From an uncultured Campylobacter sp. (GTDB taxonomy: Bacteria; Campylobacterota; Campylobacteria; Campylobacterales; Campylobacteraceae), in the NCBI RefSeq assembly GCF_938017775.1, contig NZ_CALIIU010000041.1, positions 1-60,100 on the forward strand: 60,100 nt of DNA. Reading direction: 5' to 3'. A program made the position numbers and the translations under genes. Shown here one piece after another: positions 43,667 to 51,518 of this stretch. A model generated the notes under the pieces. The model had not been told where the DNA came from. It saw only the letters and a list, made by a program, of their open reading frames with translations, and ran no database searches. Numbering within the stretch: position 1 is the first letter of the stretch; every line of letters begins with the position of its first letter.

Positions 43667-44011
43667 ATGGATTTTTTCACAGACTGGCAGGAGTTCGACG
43701 CGGCGGGTGCTACGGTGAAATTTTATAAAAAATCGCAGGGCGGCGTGGAATACATCGGCTTTGATTCGCGCAAATGCATCCCGCCCGAGCCGATGGTAAA
43801 TGCGCTGGTGGCGTTAAATTTCGTAAAAGACGGCACCAAAAAGGTCGTTATGGTCAATCATAAATTCCCAATGGGGCTGATCCCGAAAATCGAGTCTAAA
43901 TTTGACATTGCCCGCGAGGATCTGGACGGCGACGCGGTCAAGCTCACCATCAGCCTAAAACCCGGCGCGGTCAATGAGGGCTTTGATACCGACGCGAAGT
44001 GCCACGGCTAA
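43667..44011 (+). CDS. DUF2249-like small protein
   Basis: 114 residues. The middle portion, FDSRKCIPPEPMVNALVALN then VVMVNHKFPMGLIPKI, follows the DUF2249 pattern (D-R...PPEPM...AL, then V..NH.P..L.P.L). These small cytosolic proteins belong to the TusA-like/SirA-like group and often accompany NO- or denitrification-related genes. The function is unproved. It is the first gene of a three-gene operon with a large membrane protein and a DUF59 protein. Confidence 0.75.
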   Translation: MDFFTDWQEFDAAGATVKFYKKSQGGVEYIGFDSRKCIPPEPMVNALVALNFVKDGTKKVVMVNHKFPMGLIPKIESKFDIAREDLDGDAVKLTISLKPGAVNEGFDTDAKCHG

Positions 44012-44028
44012 AGGGCTTTAAAATTTAG

Positions 44029-45204
44029 ATGAATATCACGACCTTTTCGCCGCCGTTTCGCATCGTAGGCGGCTATTTCATCTGCGGCTTTATCTTTTTG
44101 CTGCTAAGCGCGGCGAGCTTTTTAAAGGCCGATTTCGGCGCGATCCAGGCGCCGCAGACGGCGAGCTTTTTTCACGTATTTTTGCTGGGTTTCGTAATCA
44201 GCATAATCATCGGAGCGCTCTATCAGCTTACCTCCGTCATCATCCAAAAGGAATTTTTCACCGTCAAATTTGCGTTTTTAAATCTCCTCGCCTACGGCGC
44301 GGGCGTGGCGCTGCTAAGCGCGGGATTGCTGCTTTCAAGCATCCCTTTGATGCACGCAGGCGGCGCCGTTTTGCTGCTTAGCCTATTTTATTTTACGATC
44401 TGCTACGCGCTAAGCTTCATCGGCACGCCCAAATGGAGCTTCCCCGCCGTTGCGCTTGCGATCTCGGCTGCGTTTTTAGCCGTAGGGATCAGCCTTGGCT
44501 TTGCGCTCGTGCTAGCGCTTAGCGGCGTGGAGGTTTTCGGAGTATATTTTTCAGAAATTTTATCCTATCACATATACTTCGTGCTGGGTTTTGTGTTTTT
44601 CGTCATCGTAGGCGCTGCGTGCGTGCTGCTGCCGATGTTTAGTCTGGCGCACGATCTAAGCTTCGCGTTAGCAAAAGCTTCACTGGCGCTGTATCTGCTC
44701 GCGGGGCCGTTTTTACTAAAAGACTTTGGAATTTTCATCGCCTTTGCCGCGCTTGCGAGCTTTGCGGCTCAGGCGATCTATATCCTAGCCAGGCGCGTGC
44801 GAAAAGCGATAGATTATTGGAATTTAAACGTCTATATCTCGCTGGCGGCCTTGGGATTTAGCGCGGCATTTTGGCTAATGGGTCGCGCGGATACGGCGGC
44901 GTTTGGGCTGCTATACGGCTTTTTGTTCGCCTTCATCGTCGCGCACCTTTATAAAATCGCGCCCTTTCTCATCTGGTATCACTACGTCTCGCCCTTCGTC
45001 GGCAAGCGCAAAATCCCTATGCTTGAGGATATGATAATCAAAAAGATCGCCTATGCAGCCTGCGCGCCGAACGTCTTAGCGCTTGCGTGCGCGGGCTTTG
45101 GAGCGCTAACGCCCGCGGTTATCTTGCAAGCGGCAAGCATAATTTTGGTGCTAATCAACACCGTAAATATCTTTAATTACATAAAATTTGGAGAGGAAAA
45201 ATGA
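44029..45204 (+). CDS. Polytopic membrane protein (NnrS/haem-copper-like)
   Basis: 391 residues with about twelve hydrophobic helices. Several His residues sit in or near membrane helices: FFHVFLLGF near residue 49, LSYHIYFVLGFVFF near 185, HLYKIAPFLIWYHY near 305-318. This arrangement resembles NnrS-type or single-subunit haem-copper-oxidase-like proteins, but I cannot assign it. The partners (DUF2249, DUF59) occur with NnrS and NO-stress genes elsewhere, so a role in NO or metal-centre stress is an inference. The stop overlaps the next ATG by 4 bases. Confidence 0.75.
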   Translation: MNITTFSPPFRIVGGYFICGFIFLLLSAASFLKADFGAIQAPQTASFFHVFLLGFVISIIIGALYQLTSVIIQKEFFTVKFAFLNLLAYGAGVALLSAGLLLSSIPLMHAGGAVLLLSLFYFTICYALSFIGTPKWSFPAVALAISAAFLAVGISLGFALVLALSGVEVFGVYFSEILSYHIYFVLGFVFFVIVGAACVLLPMFSLAHDLSFALAKASLALYLLAGPFLLKDFGIFIAFAALASFAAQAIYILARRVRKAIDYWNLNVYISLAALGFSAAFWLMGRADTAAFGLLYGFLFAFIVAHLYKIAPFLIWYHYVSPFVGKRKIPMLEDMIIKKIAYAACAPNVLALACAGFGALTPAVILQAASIILVLINTVNIFNYIKFGEEK

Positions 45205-45506
45205 AAGTAACGAAGGAGCAAATTTACGACGCACTTCGCGCCGTGGTGGACCCTGAGGTGGGCTTTGATGTCGTGTCGCTGGGGCTCATCTACGACGTAG
45301 CGGTAGATGAGGCGAACAACGCCAAAATCACGATGACGCTATCGACTCAGTCGTGCCCGCTGCATGAGATGATGGTAGAATGGGTGCGCGCGGGTGCCGA
45401 GAGCGTGGAGGGCATAGGCGAGGTAGAGATCAATCTCGTCTTTGAGCCGATGTGGAATATCGATATGGCGGAAGATCACGTCAAAGAAGCGCTCGGTAGA
45501 TTTTAA
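45201..45506 (+). CDS. MIP18/DUF59-family Fe-S assembly factor
   Basis: 101 residues, a complete MIP18 (DUF59, SufT/PaaD-like) domain: LRAVVDPEVGFDVVSLGLIYDV, then TQSCPLHEMMVEWV with the conserved Cys, then VNLVFEPMW. Such proteins help load Fe-S clusters. It is coupled to the membrane protein gene by an ATGA overlap. The chromosome already encodes Mrp with a similar N-terminal domain, so this may be specialised for the operon. Confidence 0.9.
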   Translation: MKVTKEQIYDALRAVVDPEVGFDVVSLGLIYDVAVDEANNAKITMTLSTQSCPLHEMMVEWVRAGAESVEGIGEVEINLVFEPMWNIDMAEDHVKEALGRF

Positions 45507-45580
45507 ACAGCTTTGCCGCACCCCGTAGTTTAAGCTCTAAAATTCTAAAATTAGACTTCAAATTTATACCTAGGGCTGCT

Positions 45581-46669
45581 ATGAAAAAATTTACCAACGG
45601 CAAGAAAGAAATTCTACTTCAAACGCAAGGGCTTAGTTTGATTTCAAAGACGCTACAAAACGGCAAAGAAAGGCTAAGCTCTAAAGAATTCGCAAACCAC
45701 GATGCTCTGCAAAAAGCTTTCGTAAAAAAGCAAGTTGATGCCCTAAAAAAGGGCTTCATCTACGAAAACAAAGAAGCAAAATTCGGCGAGGCAATAGCGC
45801 ATGCCTATATCGGCGGCGGATACAGCGGGGCGCTTGGATTTACCGAGTTTGAGGATAAATTTTACGTCTATAAATGTAATTTTGACGAGCACGGCTGCGA
45901 TTATTTAATCGTGTTGGACGGCGAGCTAAGAACTCTTGCGCAAATTAAGCTACCAAAAATTTTAGCATGGAAAATGACCGCCACCGAAAAAGCTTTGGTG
46001 CTTGATTTGGACCACGAATTCTTTCTTTTTGATGGAGAGAAATTCAGCAGGCTTTTTGAAGCCTGGGGTATCACAGGAGGAGGCTTTAGCTCTGCTCTAA
46101 GCGGCAACGGCGAAATTCTAGCCTGCGGCACGGATGGAATTTTAGCTTTTGGAAGCGACAAGAAGCTAAATTTTAAAACAGATTTTTCGGCAAAGGCCAT
46201 AGGCTTCGGCAATAAAATTTGCGTAGCCTGTGGGGATGAAGGCGGCAAAAATATCGCTAGGCTCTACCGCCTAAAAGACTTCGTCGAGCTTTGCCGTATC
46301 GAATGCGACGTAGGCTATATCCACTCCCTAAACGTGGGGCTTATCAAAAATGACGCGATTTTGGTCTTAAATAACGGCTTTGATGAGCTGTATTTTTGGA
46401 ACGTAGCAAGCAAAAAGCGTCTAATCGCACCAAAAAGCTTGCCAAGAAGCGCAATGAGGTTTGCCGCAAACGATCAAATTTTTCTTACATACTTTTACGG
46501 TAGATTTAAAGCATTCAGCTTGGAGGATTTTCGCCTCTTAGGCGAGTTTGAGTGCGAGCACTGCGTCAAAACTGCTGCTATTGAAATCTCGAGCGAGCGC
46601 CTTTATGTTCGCACCGACTACGGATTTTTTAGCATTTATTCTTTAGCCGAGAATGGAATTAAAATTTAA
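45581..46669 (+). CDS. WGR-like domain plus beta-propeller protein
   Basis: 362 residues, no signal peptide. The first 65 residues (MKKFTNGKKEILLQTQGLSL ... SSKEFANHDALQKAF...KKGFIYEN) follow the WGR pattern of an N-terminal strand, tkeF.....A and a C-terminal KKG(F/Y). The remainder shows repeated short beta motifs (FLFDGEKF, ILACGTDGILAFGSDKK, LYFWNVASKKRL), consistent with a propeller. Such proteins occur near MoxR/ATPase or modification systems; none is adjacent. It is a single gene flanked by short spacers. Function unknown. Confidence 0.7.
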   Translation: MKKFTNGKKEILLQTQGLSLISKTLQNGKERLSSKEFANHDALQKAFVKKQVDALKKGFIYENKEAKFGEAIAHAYIGGGYSGALGFTEFEDKFYVYKCNFDEHGCDYLIVLDGELRTLAQIKLPKILAWKMTATEKALVLDLDHEFFLFDGEKFSRLFEAWGITGGGFSSALSGNGEILACGTDGILAFGSDKKLNFKTDFSAKAIGFGNKICVACGDEGGKNIARLYRLKDFVELCRIECDVGYIHSLNVGLIKNDAILVLNNGFDELYFWNVASKKRLIAPKSLPRSAMRFAANDQIFLTYFYGRFKAFSLEDFRLLGEFECEHCVKTAAIEISSERLYVRTDYGFFSIYSLAENGIKI

Positions 46670-46766
46670 AAAACGCTATTGATAGGGATTTATCGCCCGC
46701 TTCAAGCTCATAAAATTAAACGAACTCCGCCCGCCTTAAGCTTGCGCGACAAGCAGAGGTGGCTAT

Positions 46767-48209
46767 TTAAAGAAATTTTATCGCAAAAATTGCGGGTTTT
46801 GCGAGCTTTTTAAGGCTTCCTTTAAGCATTATCAAATTATCCGCGCCGGAAATTTTAAGAGTGGAGTTTTCAAAGCTAAATTCTAAATTTTTTAGCTCGT
46901 TTTCGCTTAAGAGGCGCGCAAGCTCCAAAATATAGCTCAGCCAGGCAAGCTTGGCGGAATCAGGCAAAATCGCGCTCAAAGGCGCAAACGTAGCGCCTAG
47001 CTCGCGCTTTCCGTGCATCGAGATGATCGCGGCTATTAGCGCCTTTTCTTTGTGCGTCGTGCGGTAGTTCAGCCCGCCGAGCACCATATCCGCGCTGGTT
47101 TCGTGCTTGGCGTAAAAGCCGATCGCCCGCCCGATCTCGCAAAGCGATGCTGCGGTTTGTAGAATTTTAATATATTTTTCGCCCAAGCCGTGTAGAGGCG
47201 ATAGCGCGCAAAACAGCGCTTTTGCGAACTTCGGGGCCTCGCTGGGCTCGGAAGCGAAGCGATCTTTGAGGCTTCTTAGGCTCGGATTAAAGCTTCGAGG
47301 CAGGTTTGCGCCGCGCAGGATCGAGCTTAAAAACGCCCCCTCTCGCACTCCCACGCCGCTGGTAATGATCTTTTTCGCCCCCAGGCGCCTTACGATCTTA
47401 TCAAAGATAATGGCGCCCTCTCTTATCGTGTCGTAGCGGTCTTTTTTGATCGGGAATTTCGCCAAATCAAGCGTCTTTGCGCTCATCAGCTTGGCAAAAA
47501 ACGGCGCGTATTTTTCGTAATCGTAGCTGAAATTATGCACGATTTTTAGTGGGTGGTTTTGCAGGCTCATCACGGCGCCCGATAGCGCTCGCGCAGAGCC
47601 GCCCATTACGATTAAATTTTGCGTGCGAAACTCGGCGCCGAGCTGCGAGATCGCGCTATTTATGTATTTCTCCAGCCCCTTTGTGTCGCCGCGGTCAAAA
47701 AACAGCTCCTTTAGCCGCACCGTGCCTAAATTTAGAGAAATTTTATTTTCTATCCTGCCGTTTTTTATGTAAGCAAGTTCGGTCGAGCCGCCGCCGATAT
47801 CCAGCGTAACGCCCTCGGAAAAGTCGCTAAGCAAATTCTGCGCGGCATAGGCGCCCAAATACGCCTCCATCTGCCCGTCTATCTTGCGGATCGTAATGCC
47901 CGTTTGCTTGCGGACGAGATTTATAAACTCGCTCCCGTTTGGCGCATCGCGAAGCGCGGATGTACCGATGCAAAGCACGCGCTTGACCTTGTAATTGCAT
48001 ACGAGGGTTTTAAATTTTTTAAACGCCAGCAGACATTTCTGCATCGCTTCTTTGGTTAAAATTCCGCCGTTTTCGTAAGCGCCCTCGCCTAGGCGGATCT
48101 TGATCTTGTGCTCTGCTAAGATAAAAAATCCGAGCCTACTTGTGCGCTCGAAAATCACGGCTCTGGCGGAATTTGAGCCCAGATCTATGACTGCGACGCG
48201 CTTGGGCAT
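46767..48209 (-). CDS. ppx: Ppx/GppA-family phosphatase
   Basis: 480 residues. VAVIDLGSNSARAVIFE (residues 5-21) is the ASKHA phosphate loop of exopolyphosphatase / pppGpp phosphohydrolase. LDIGGGSTELAYI, NLGTVRLKELFF and VMGGSARALSG follow. The C-terminal HD-like half (from about 310) includes THKEKALIAAIISMHGK. It degrades polyphosphate and/or pppGpp. The gene sits directly against the ferredoxin gene (1-base junction), as in C. jejuni. Confidence 0.93.
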   Translation of the reverse strand: MPKRVAVIDLGSNSARAVIFERTSRLGFFILAEHKIKIRLGEGAYENGGILTKEAMQKCLLAFKKFKTLVCNYKVKRVLCIGTSALRDAPNGSEFINLVRKQTGITIRKIDGQMEAYLGAYAAQNLLSDFSEGVTLDIGGGSTELAYIKNGRIENKISLNLGTVRLKELFFDRGDTKGLEKYINSAISQLGAEFRTQNLIVMGGSARALSGAVMSLQNHPLKIVHNFSYDYEKYAPFFAKLMSAKTLDLAKFPIKKDRYDTIREGAIIFDKIVRRLGAKKIITSGVGVREGAFLSSILRGANLPRSFNPSLRSLKDRFASEPSEAPKFAKALFCALSPLHGLGEKYIKILQTAASLCEIGRAIGFYAKHETSADMVLGGLNYRTTHKEKALIAAIISMHGKRELGATFAPLSAILPDSAKLAWLSYILELARLLSENELKNLEFSFENSTLKISGADNLIMLKGSLKKLAKPAIFAIKFL

Positions 48210-48455
48210 TTAAATTTCCATATGGACGTGTTTGTATTTCAGCTCGTCCGCCGTCTCGATATTATCGGGATCGGTGATGATACACTCGACGGGACAAACC
48301 ACGATGCAAGCGGGCTCGGAGTAATCATCTACGCACTCACAGCATCGATCGGCGTCTATGATGTATATCGGCTCATCCTCAAAAATCGCTTCATTAGGGC
48401 ATTCCTCGCGGCACGCGTCGCAACTGATGCATTCTTTTGTAATCAACAATGACAT
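48210..48455 (-). CDS. 2[4Fe-4S] ferredoxin (FdxB/YfhL type)
   Basis: 81 residues with two cluster motifs, CISCDACREECP and CCECVDDYSEPACIVVCP; the second has the long loop typical of the Alvin-type/YfhL ferredoxins. It carries electrons at low potential in the cytosol. The neighbours ppx and the CosR regulator match the C. jejuni order (Cj0353c-Cj0355c). Confidence 0.93.
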   Translation of the reverse strand: MSLLITKECISCDACREECPNEAIFEDEPIYIIDADRCCECVDDYSEPACIVVCPVECIITDPDNIETADELKYKHVHMEI

Positions 48456-48504
48456 ATAATTTTACCTTACGAAAAAATTTATGGCGTTTATACCATAAAA
48501 AGCT

Positions 48505-49812
48505 TCATTTTGTTTTAAAATAGCGGAATTTCGGGCTATTTCTTAAATTTTTTAGCGGAAGTTTGAAAATCGCGACAATTAGCGAGCGCCCTTTGTCGTT
48601 TTTAAGATCTACTTGCGCGCCCATCGCTTGAGCAGCATTTTTGGCTAAAAATAGCCCGAGCCCGGCTCCCGGTTTGCCGCCGTAGCGCTTAAAAGGGGCA
48701 AAATAATCAATCTCTTCGTTAAGCGGCTCGCCTTTGTTTGCTACCCGCACGATGAAATTCCCATCCGAAATTTCGCTCTCGATCAGCACCTTTTCGCCGT
48801 CCGGAGAAAATTTTATGGCGTTTTGGATAAAATTTTGAATCACGTGCATAAAAAGGCTTTTCTGCACCGAAATTTCAAGCTGTTCGGGCTTAAGATCCAT
48901 CGTCAAGTCCTTGCCCGCCGTACGCGCTAAAATTTTAAAGCCCACGCATAGCTCCCGTAGATACGCGATCATATCGGTCTGCTCGGGCGCCTCAAACTGC
49001 GCCCCCTCCTGCCGCCCGATCTCCAGGATCGAGCTGATCATCTTATTCATACTATCGATCGAGTCATTATTGTTTCTAAGCGCCTCGATATATTTCTCGC
49101 TCTCGCGCGGCTTAAGAAGCGTAACTTCGTTTTTGGTTTTCATCACCGCAAGCGGAGTCTTAAGCTCGTGCGCGATACCGATAAAAAGCTCTTTTTGATA
49201 TAAAATGAAGGTTTCAATGCGCTCAAGTAGGCGGTTTATGCTGTTTGAAAGCGGGCTAAATTCGCTTGGAATTTCGGCTCCGTCGATAGGTTTTAAAAAT
49301 TTTTCATCCACCGAAGCGAGCCTTTGGCTGATCAGCTTAATCGGCATCAGCAGCATACGCGAGAGAAACATCGCGTAAAATACCACTAAAAATATCATAG
49401 TCAAATTTACCAAAATGATGTCGATGAGTATTTGATTTACAATGTTTGCATAAACGCTCACATCTGCTTTGATGCTTAAAATTTTATCCTTGTCGTAGGG
49501 ATAGTGCAGCTGCAAATAGCTCCTGCCATCCTCGGAGCTTTCGATAAATTTAGGCTTATTGATACTTTCGTTTTCGATGATTTTGCTTTCGTATTCGCCG
49601 GATGCGTCTTGTAAAAAAGATGAAATTCTCTCAGACGGCACGGAGGCATCTACGATTTTTTGTGCTCTTTGGATTAAATTTTGAACTGGAGTTTCGAAGA
49701 TGGTAATTCTCATATAATTATAGAGCATTACCGAAAAAATAACAATTAGCATCAACGAAGCGGATGCTAATTGTATTACAAAGCGGACTCTTAGGCTTTT
49801 TGTGGAAAGCAA
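48505..49812 (-). CDS. Sensor histidine kinase paired with CosR-type regulator
   Basis: 435 residues. There are two membrane helices (about 10-32 and 128-150) around a periplasmic domain of about 95 residues, and a HAMP-like linker. The dimerisation/phospho-acceptor motif FIGIAHELKTPLAVMKTKNEV has His215. The ATPase domain has VIQNFIQNAIKFSP (N box) and KPGAGLGLFLAKN (G box). The gene starts within the end of the regulator gene (22-base overlap), so the pair is coupled. C. jejuni has no kinase at this position, where CosR is an orphan. The signal sensed is unknown. Confidence 0.93.
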   Translation of the reverse strand: MLSTKSLRVRFVIQLASASLMLIVIFSVMLYNYMRITIFETPVQNLIQRAQKIVDASVPSERISSFLQDASGEYESKIIENESINKPKFIESSEDGRSYLQLHYPYDKDKILSIKADVSVYANIVNQILIDIILVNLTMIFLVVFYAMFLSRMLLMPIKLISQRLASVDEKFLKPIDGAEIPSEFSPLSNSINRLLERIETFILYQKELFIGIAHELKTPLAVMKTKNEVTLLKPRESEKYIEALRNNNDSIDSMNKMISSILEIGRQEGAQFEAPEQTDMIAYLRELCVGFKILARTAGKDLTMDLKPEQLEISVQKSLFMHVIQNFIQNAIKFSPDGEKVLIESEISDGNFIVRVANKGEPLNEEIDYFAPFKRYGGKPGAGLGLFLAKNAAQAMGAQVDLKNDKGRSLIVAIFKLPLKNLRNSPKFRYFKTK

Positions 49813-50462
49813 AATCTATATCCGCGTCTGCGAACGGTCTCGATCGTAGAGATATTTAGAGGCTTATCCATTTTCTGTCGAATTTGATTTATCGCTACTT
49901 CAATGACGTTTGGCGTAACGAGCTCGGGCTCCTCCCAGATGGCGTCTAGCAGCTGCTCTTTGCTTACGATCTGATCGCTGTGGCGCGCTAGGTGAGTTAG
50001 CACCTCAAACGGCTTGCCCTTAAGCTCGATCTCTTGACCTAGATATGTGATCTTTTCCTCGTCCGGATCGATGATAAGATCGTCGATTTTGATGATATTT
50101 GAGCCGCCGAAGCGAAGTCTAGCCTCAAGGCGCGCTACTAAAACATCAAAATCGAAAGGTTTTTTGATAAAATCGTCCGCGCCCGCGCGAAGCGCTTTGA
50201 TCTCACTTTCTTTATCGTCTTTTGCAGATAACACGACGACGGAGGTGCGCGCGGATTTTTGCTTAACCAATGCGATGAGATCGATGCCGTTGCCGTCAGC
50301 TAGCATCCAATCGGTTAGCACCAAATCATAATTTCTAATGCCGATATAATACTCTGCGTCCTTAAAACTCTCGGAAGTATCCGTCTGATAGCCGAACTCC
50401 ATCAAGCCCTCCGCTATCGTCTTGTTTAAAGTCACCTCGTCCTCGACTATTAAAATTCTCAT
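49791..50462 (-). CDS. cosR: CosR/HsrA-type OmpR-family response regulator
   Basis: 223 residues. The DNA-binding half is, as I recall it, nearly identical to CosR of C. jejuni (FEVLTHLARHSDQIVSKEQL, IEVAINQIRQKMDKPLNIST, ETVRRRGYRFCFP). CosR controls oxidative-stress genes and is essential in C. jejuni. In C. jejuni and H. pylori the receiver lacks the phospho-acceptor; here the strand reads YDLVLTDWML with Asp51 in place, together with acidic E8/D9 and KKP near residue 105. With the kinase next door this looks like a complete two-component system. Confidence 0.93.
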   Translation of the reverse strand: MRILIVEDEVTLNKTIAEGLMEFGYQTDTSESFKDAEYYIGIRNYDLVLTDWMLADGNGIDLIALVKQKSARTSVVVLSAKDDKESEIKALRAGADDFIKKPFDFDVLVARLEARLRFGGSNIIKIDDLIIDPDEEKITYLGQEIELKGKPFEVLTHLARHSDQIVSKEQLLDAIWEEPELVTPNVIEVAINQIRQKMDKPLNISTIETVRRRGYRFCFPQKA

Positions 50463-50538
50463 TTAATTTCCTTGCCTTAAAATTTTGCGGCGATTTTAAC
50501 ATATTTTAAGCAAAATTTCAAGATTTTTTAAAGAAATT

Positions 50539-50856
50539 TTAAAATTTTATCTCTATTTCTGCGCCGACGCTCGCGTCTTGTAAAATTTCGGGTTTTAAAA
50601 TTTTCATATAAAAATAATCCATCGATCGAAATTTTGAGTGAAACTCCTGCGCGAAGTATCTTAGCGCGTCCTCCACGAGGCGAAATTTTTTCTCGCGGAA
50701 CTCCGCTTTGATATATTCGCAAACCCGCGCATAGTCGATAAATTCCTCCGCTCCGAACTTCGCCCACACCCAGACGCGCTGCTCGCGCTTGCGCTCAAAA
50801 TCCAGCGTCCCGATTATCGCGCCAAATTCCAGCTTTTCGATTAAAATTTTAATCAT
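50539..50856 (-). CDS. folB: Dihydroneopterin aldolase-like protein
   Basis: 105 residues of the FolB fold: IEKLEFGAIIGTLDFERKREQ, the IDYARVCEYIKAEF block, LVEDALRYFA with the conserved Glu, and a C-terminal strand. FolB cleaves dihydroneopterin to HMP-pterin in folate synthesis. The position between cosR and plsY matches C. jejuni Cj0356c. It overlaps the plsY stop by 4 bases. Confidence 0.9.
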   Translation of the reverse strand: MIKILIEKLEFGAIIGTLDFERKREQRVWVWAKFGAEEFIDYARVCEYIKAEFREKKFRLVEDALRYFAQEFHSKFRSMDYFYMKILKPEILQDASVGAEIEIKF

Positions 50857-51509
50857 ACTACGCGCTTTTCCTCGCCCTTAAGCAGCCTAGCGATATTAGG
50901 CGCGTGTTTATAAAATACGATGAAAACTATCAGAAAGATCGGCGCATGAGTGTTGATCGCTGGCATCTGCGGATGGATCACGTAGCTTGCTACGACTAGC
51001 GCAAGCGCCGCTGAAAGCGAGGCTACGGATGAAATTTTAACCGTCTTGCCGACTACAAACCAAACTGCAAGCGCGATGATAAGCTCGATAGGGATGAAGC
51101 AAGCAAGCACGCCGGCTCCCGTCGCAATGCCCTTGCCGCCGTTAAATTTCAGATACGGACTAAAGCAATGCCCAAGCACTGCAAAGACAGCCATGCTCCA
51201 TAGCACGTTTTCATCAAAGCCTAAAGCCCGCGCGATCAGTATTGGCAGGACGCCCTTTAGCGCGTCGCAAGCGACGGTGAGGATCGCGAGTTTTTTTGCT
51301 TTTTGCGGATCGCGAGTTTTTAAGACGCGAAGGACGTTGGTAGCGCCTATGGAGCCGCTGCCTTCGCTTTTGATATCCACGCCGCCTAGGTATCTGCCGA
51401 TCAGCAGCCCAAAGGGGATCGCAGCGATCAGATACGCCGCGAAGTAGCACCAAAAATTAGGCGCCGTAACGATGCTAAGTAAAAATTCTAAAATTCCCGA
51501 TTTTTTCAT
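50853..51509 (-). CDS. plsY: Acyl-phosphate:glycerol-3-phosphate acyltransferase
   Basis: A 218-residue inner-membrane protein with five or so helices that transfers the acyl group from acyl-phosphate to glycerol-3-phosphate, the first step of phospholipid synthesis. Motifs: IAAIPFGLLIGR, GSGSIGATNVLR, GHCFSPYLKFNGGKGIATGAG. Works with PlsX, encoded at 56.8-57.8 kb in this window. Confidence 0.95.
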   Translation of the reverse strand: MKKSGILEFLLSIVTAPNFWCYFAAYLIAAIPFGLLIGRYLGGVDIKSEGSGSIGATNVLRVLKTRDPQKAKKLAILTVACDALKGVLPILIARALGFDENVLWSMAVFAVLGHCFSPYLKFNGGKGIATGAGVLACFIPIELIIALAVWFVVGKTVKISSVASLSAALALVVASYVIHPQMPAINTHAPIFLIVFIVFYKHAPNIARLLKGEEKRVV

Positions 51510-51518
51510 AAAATCCCT

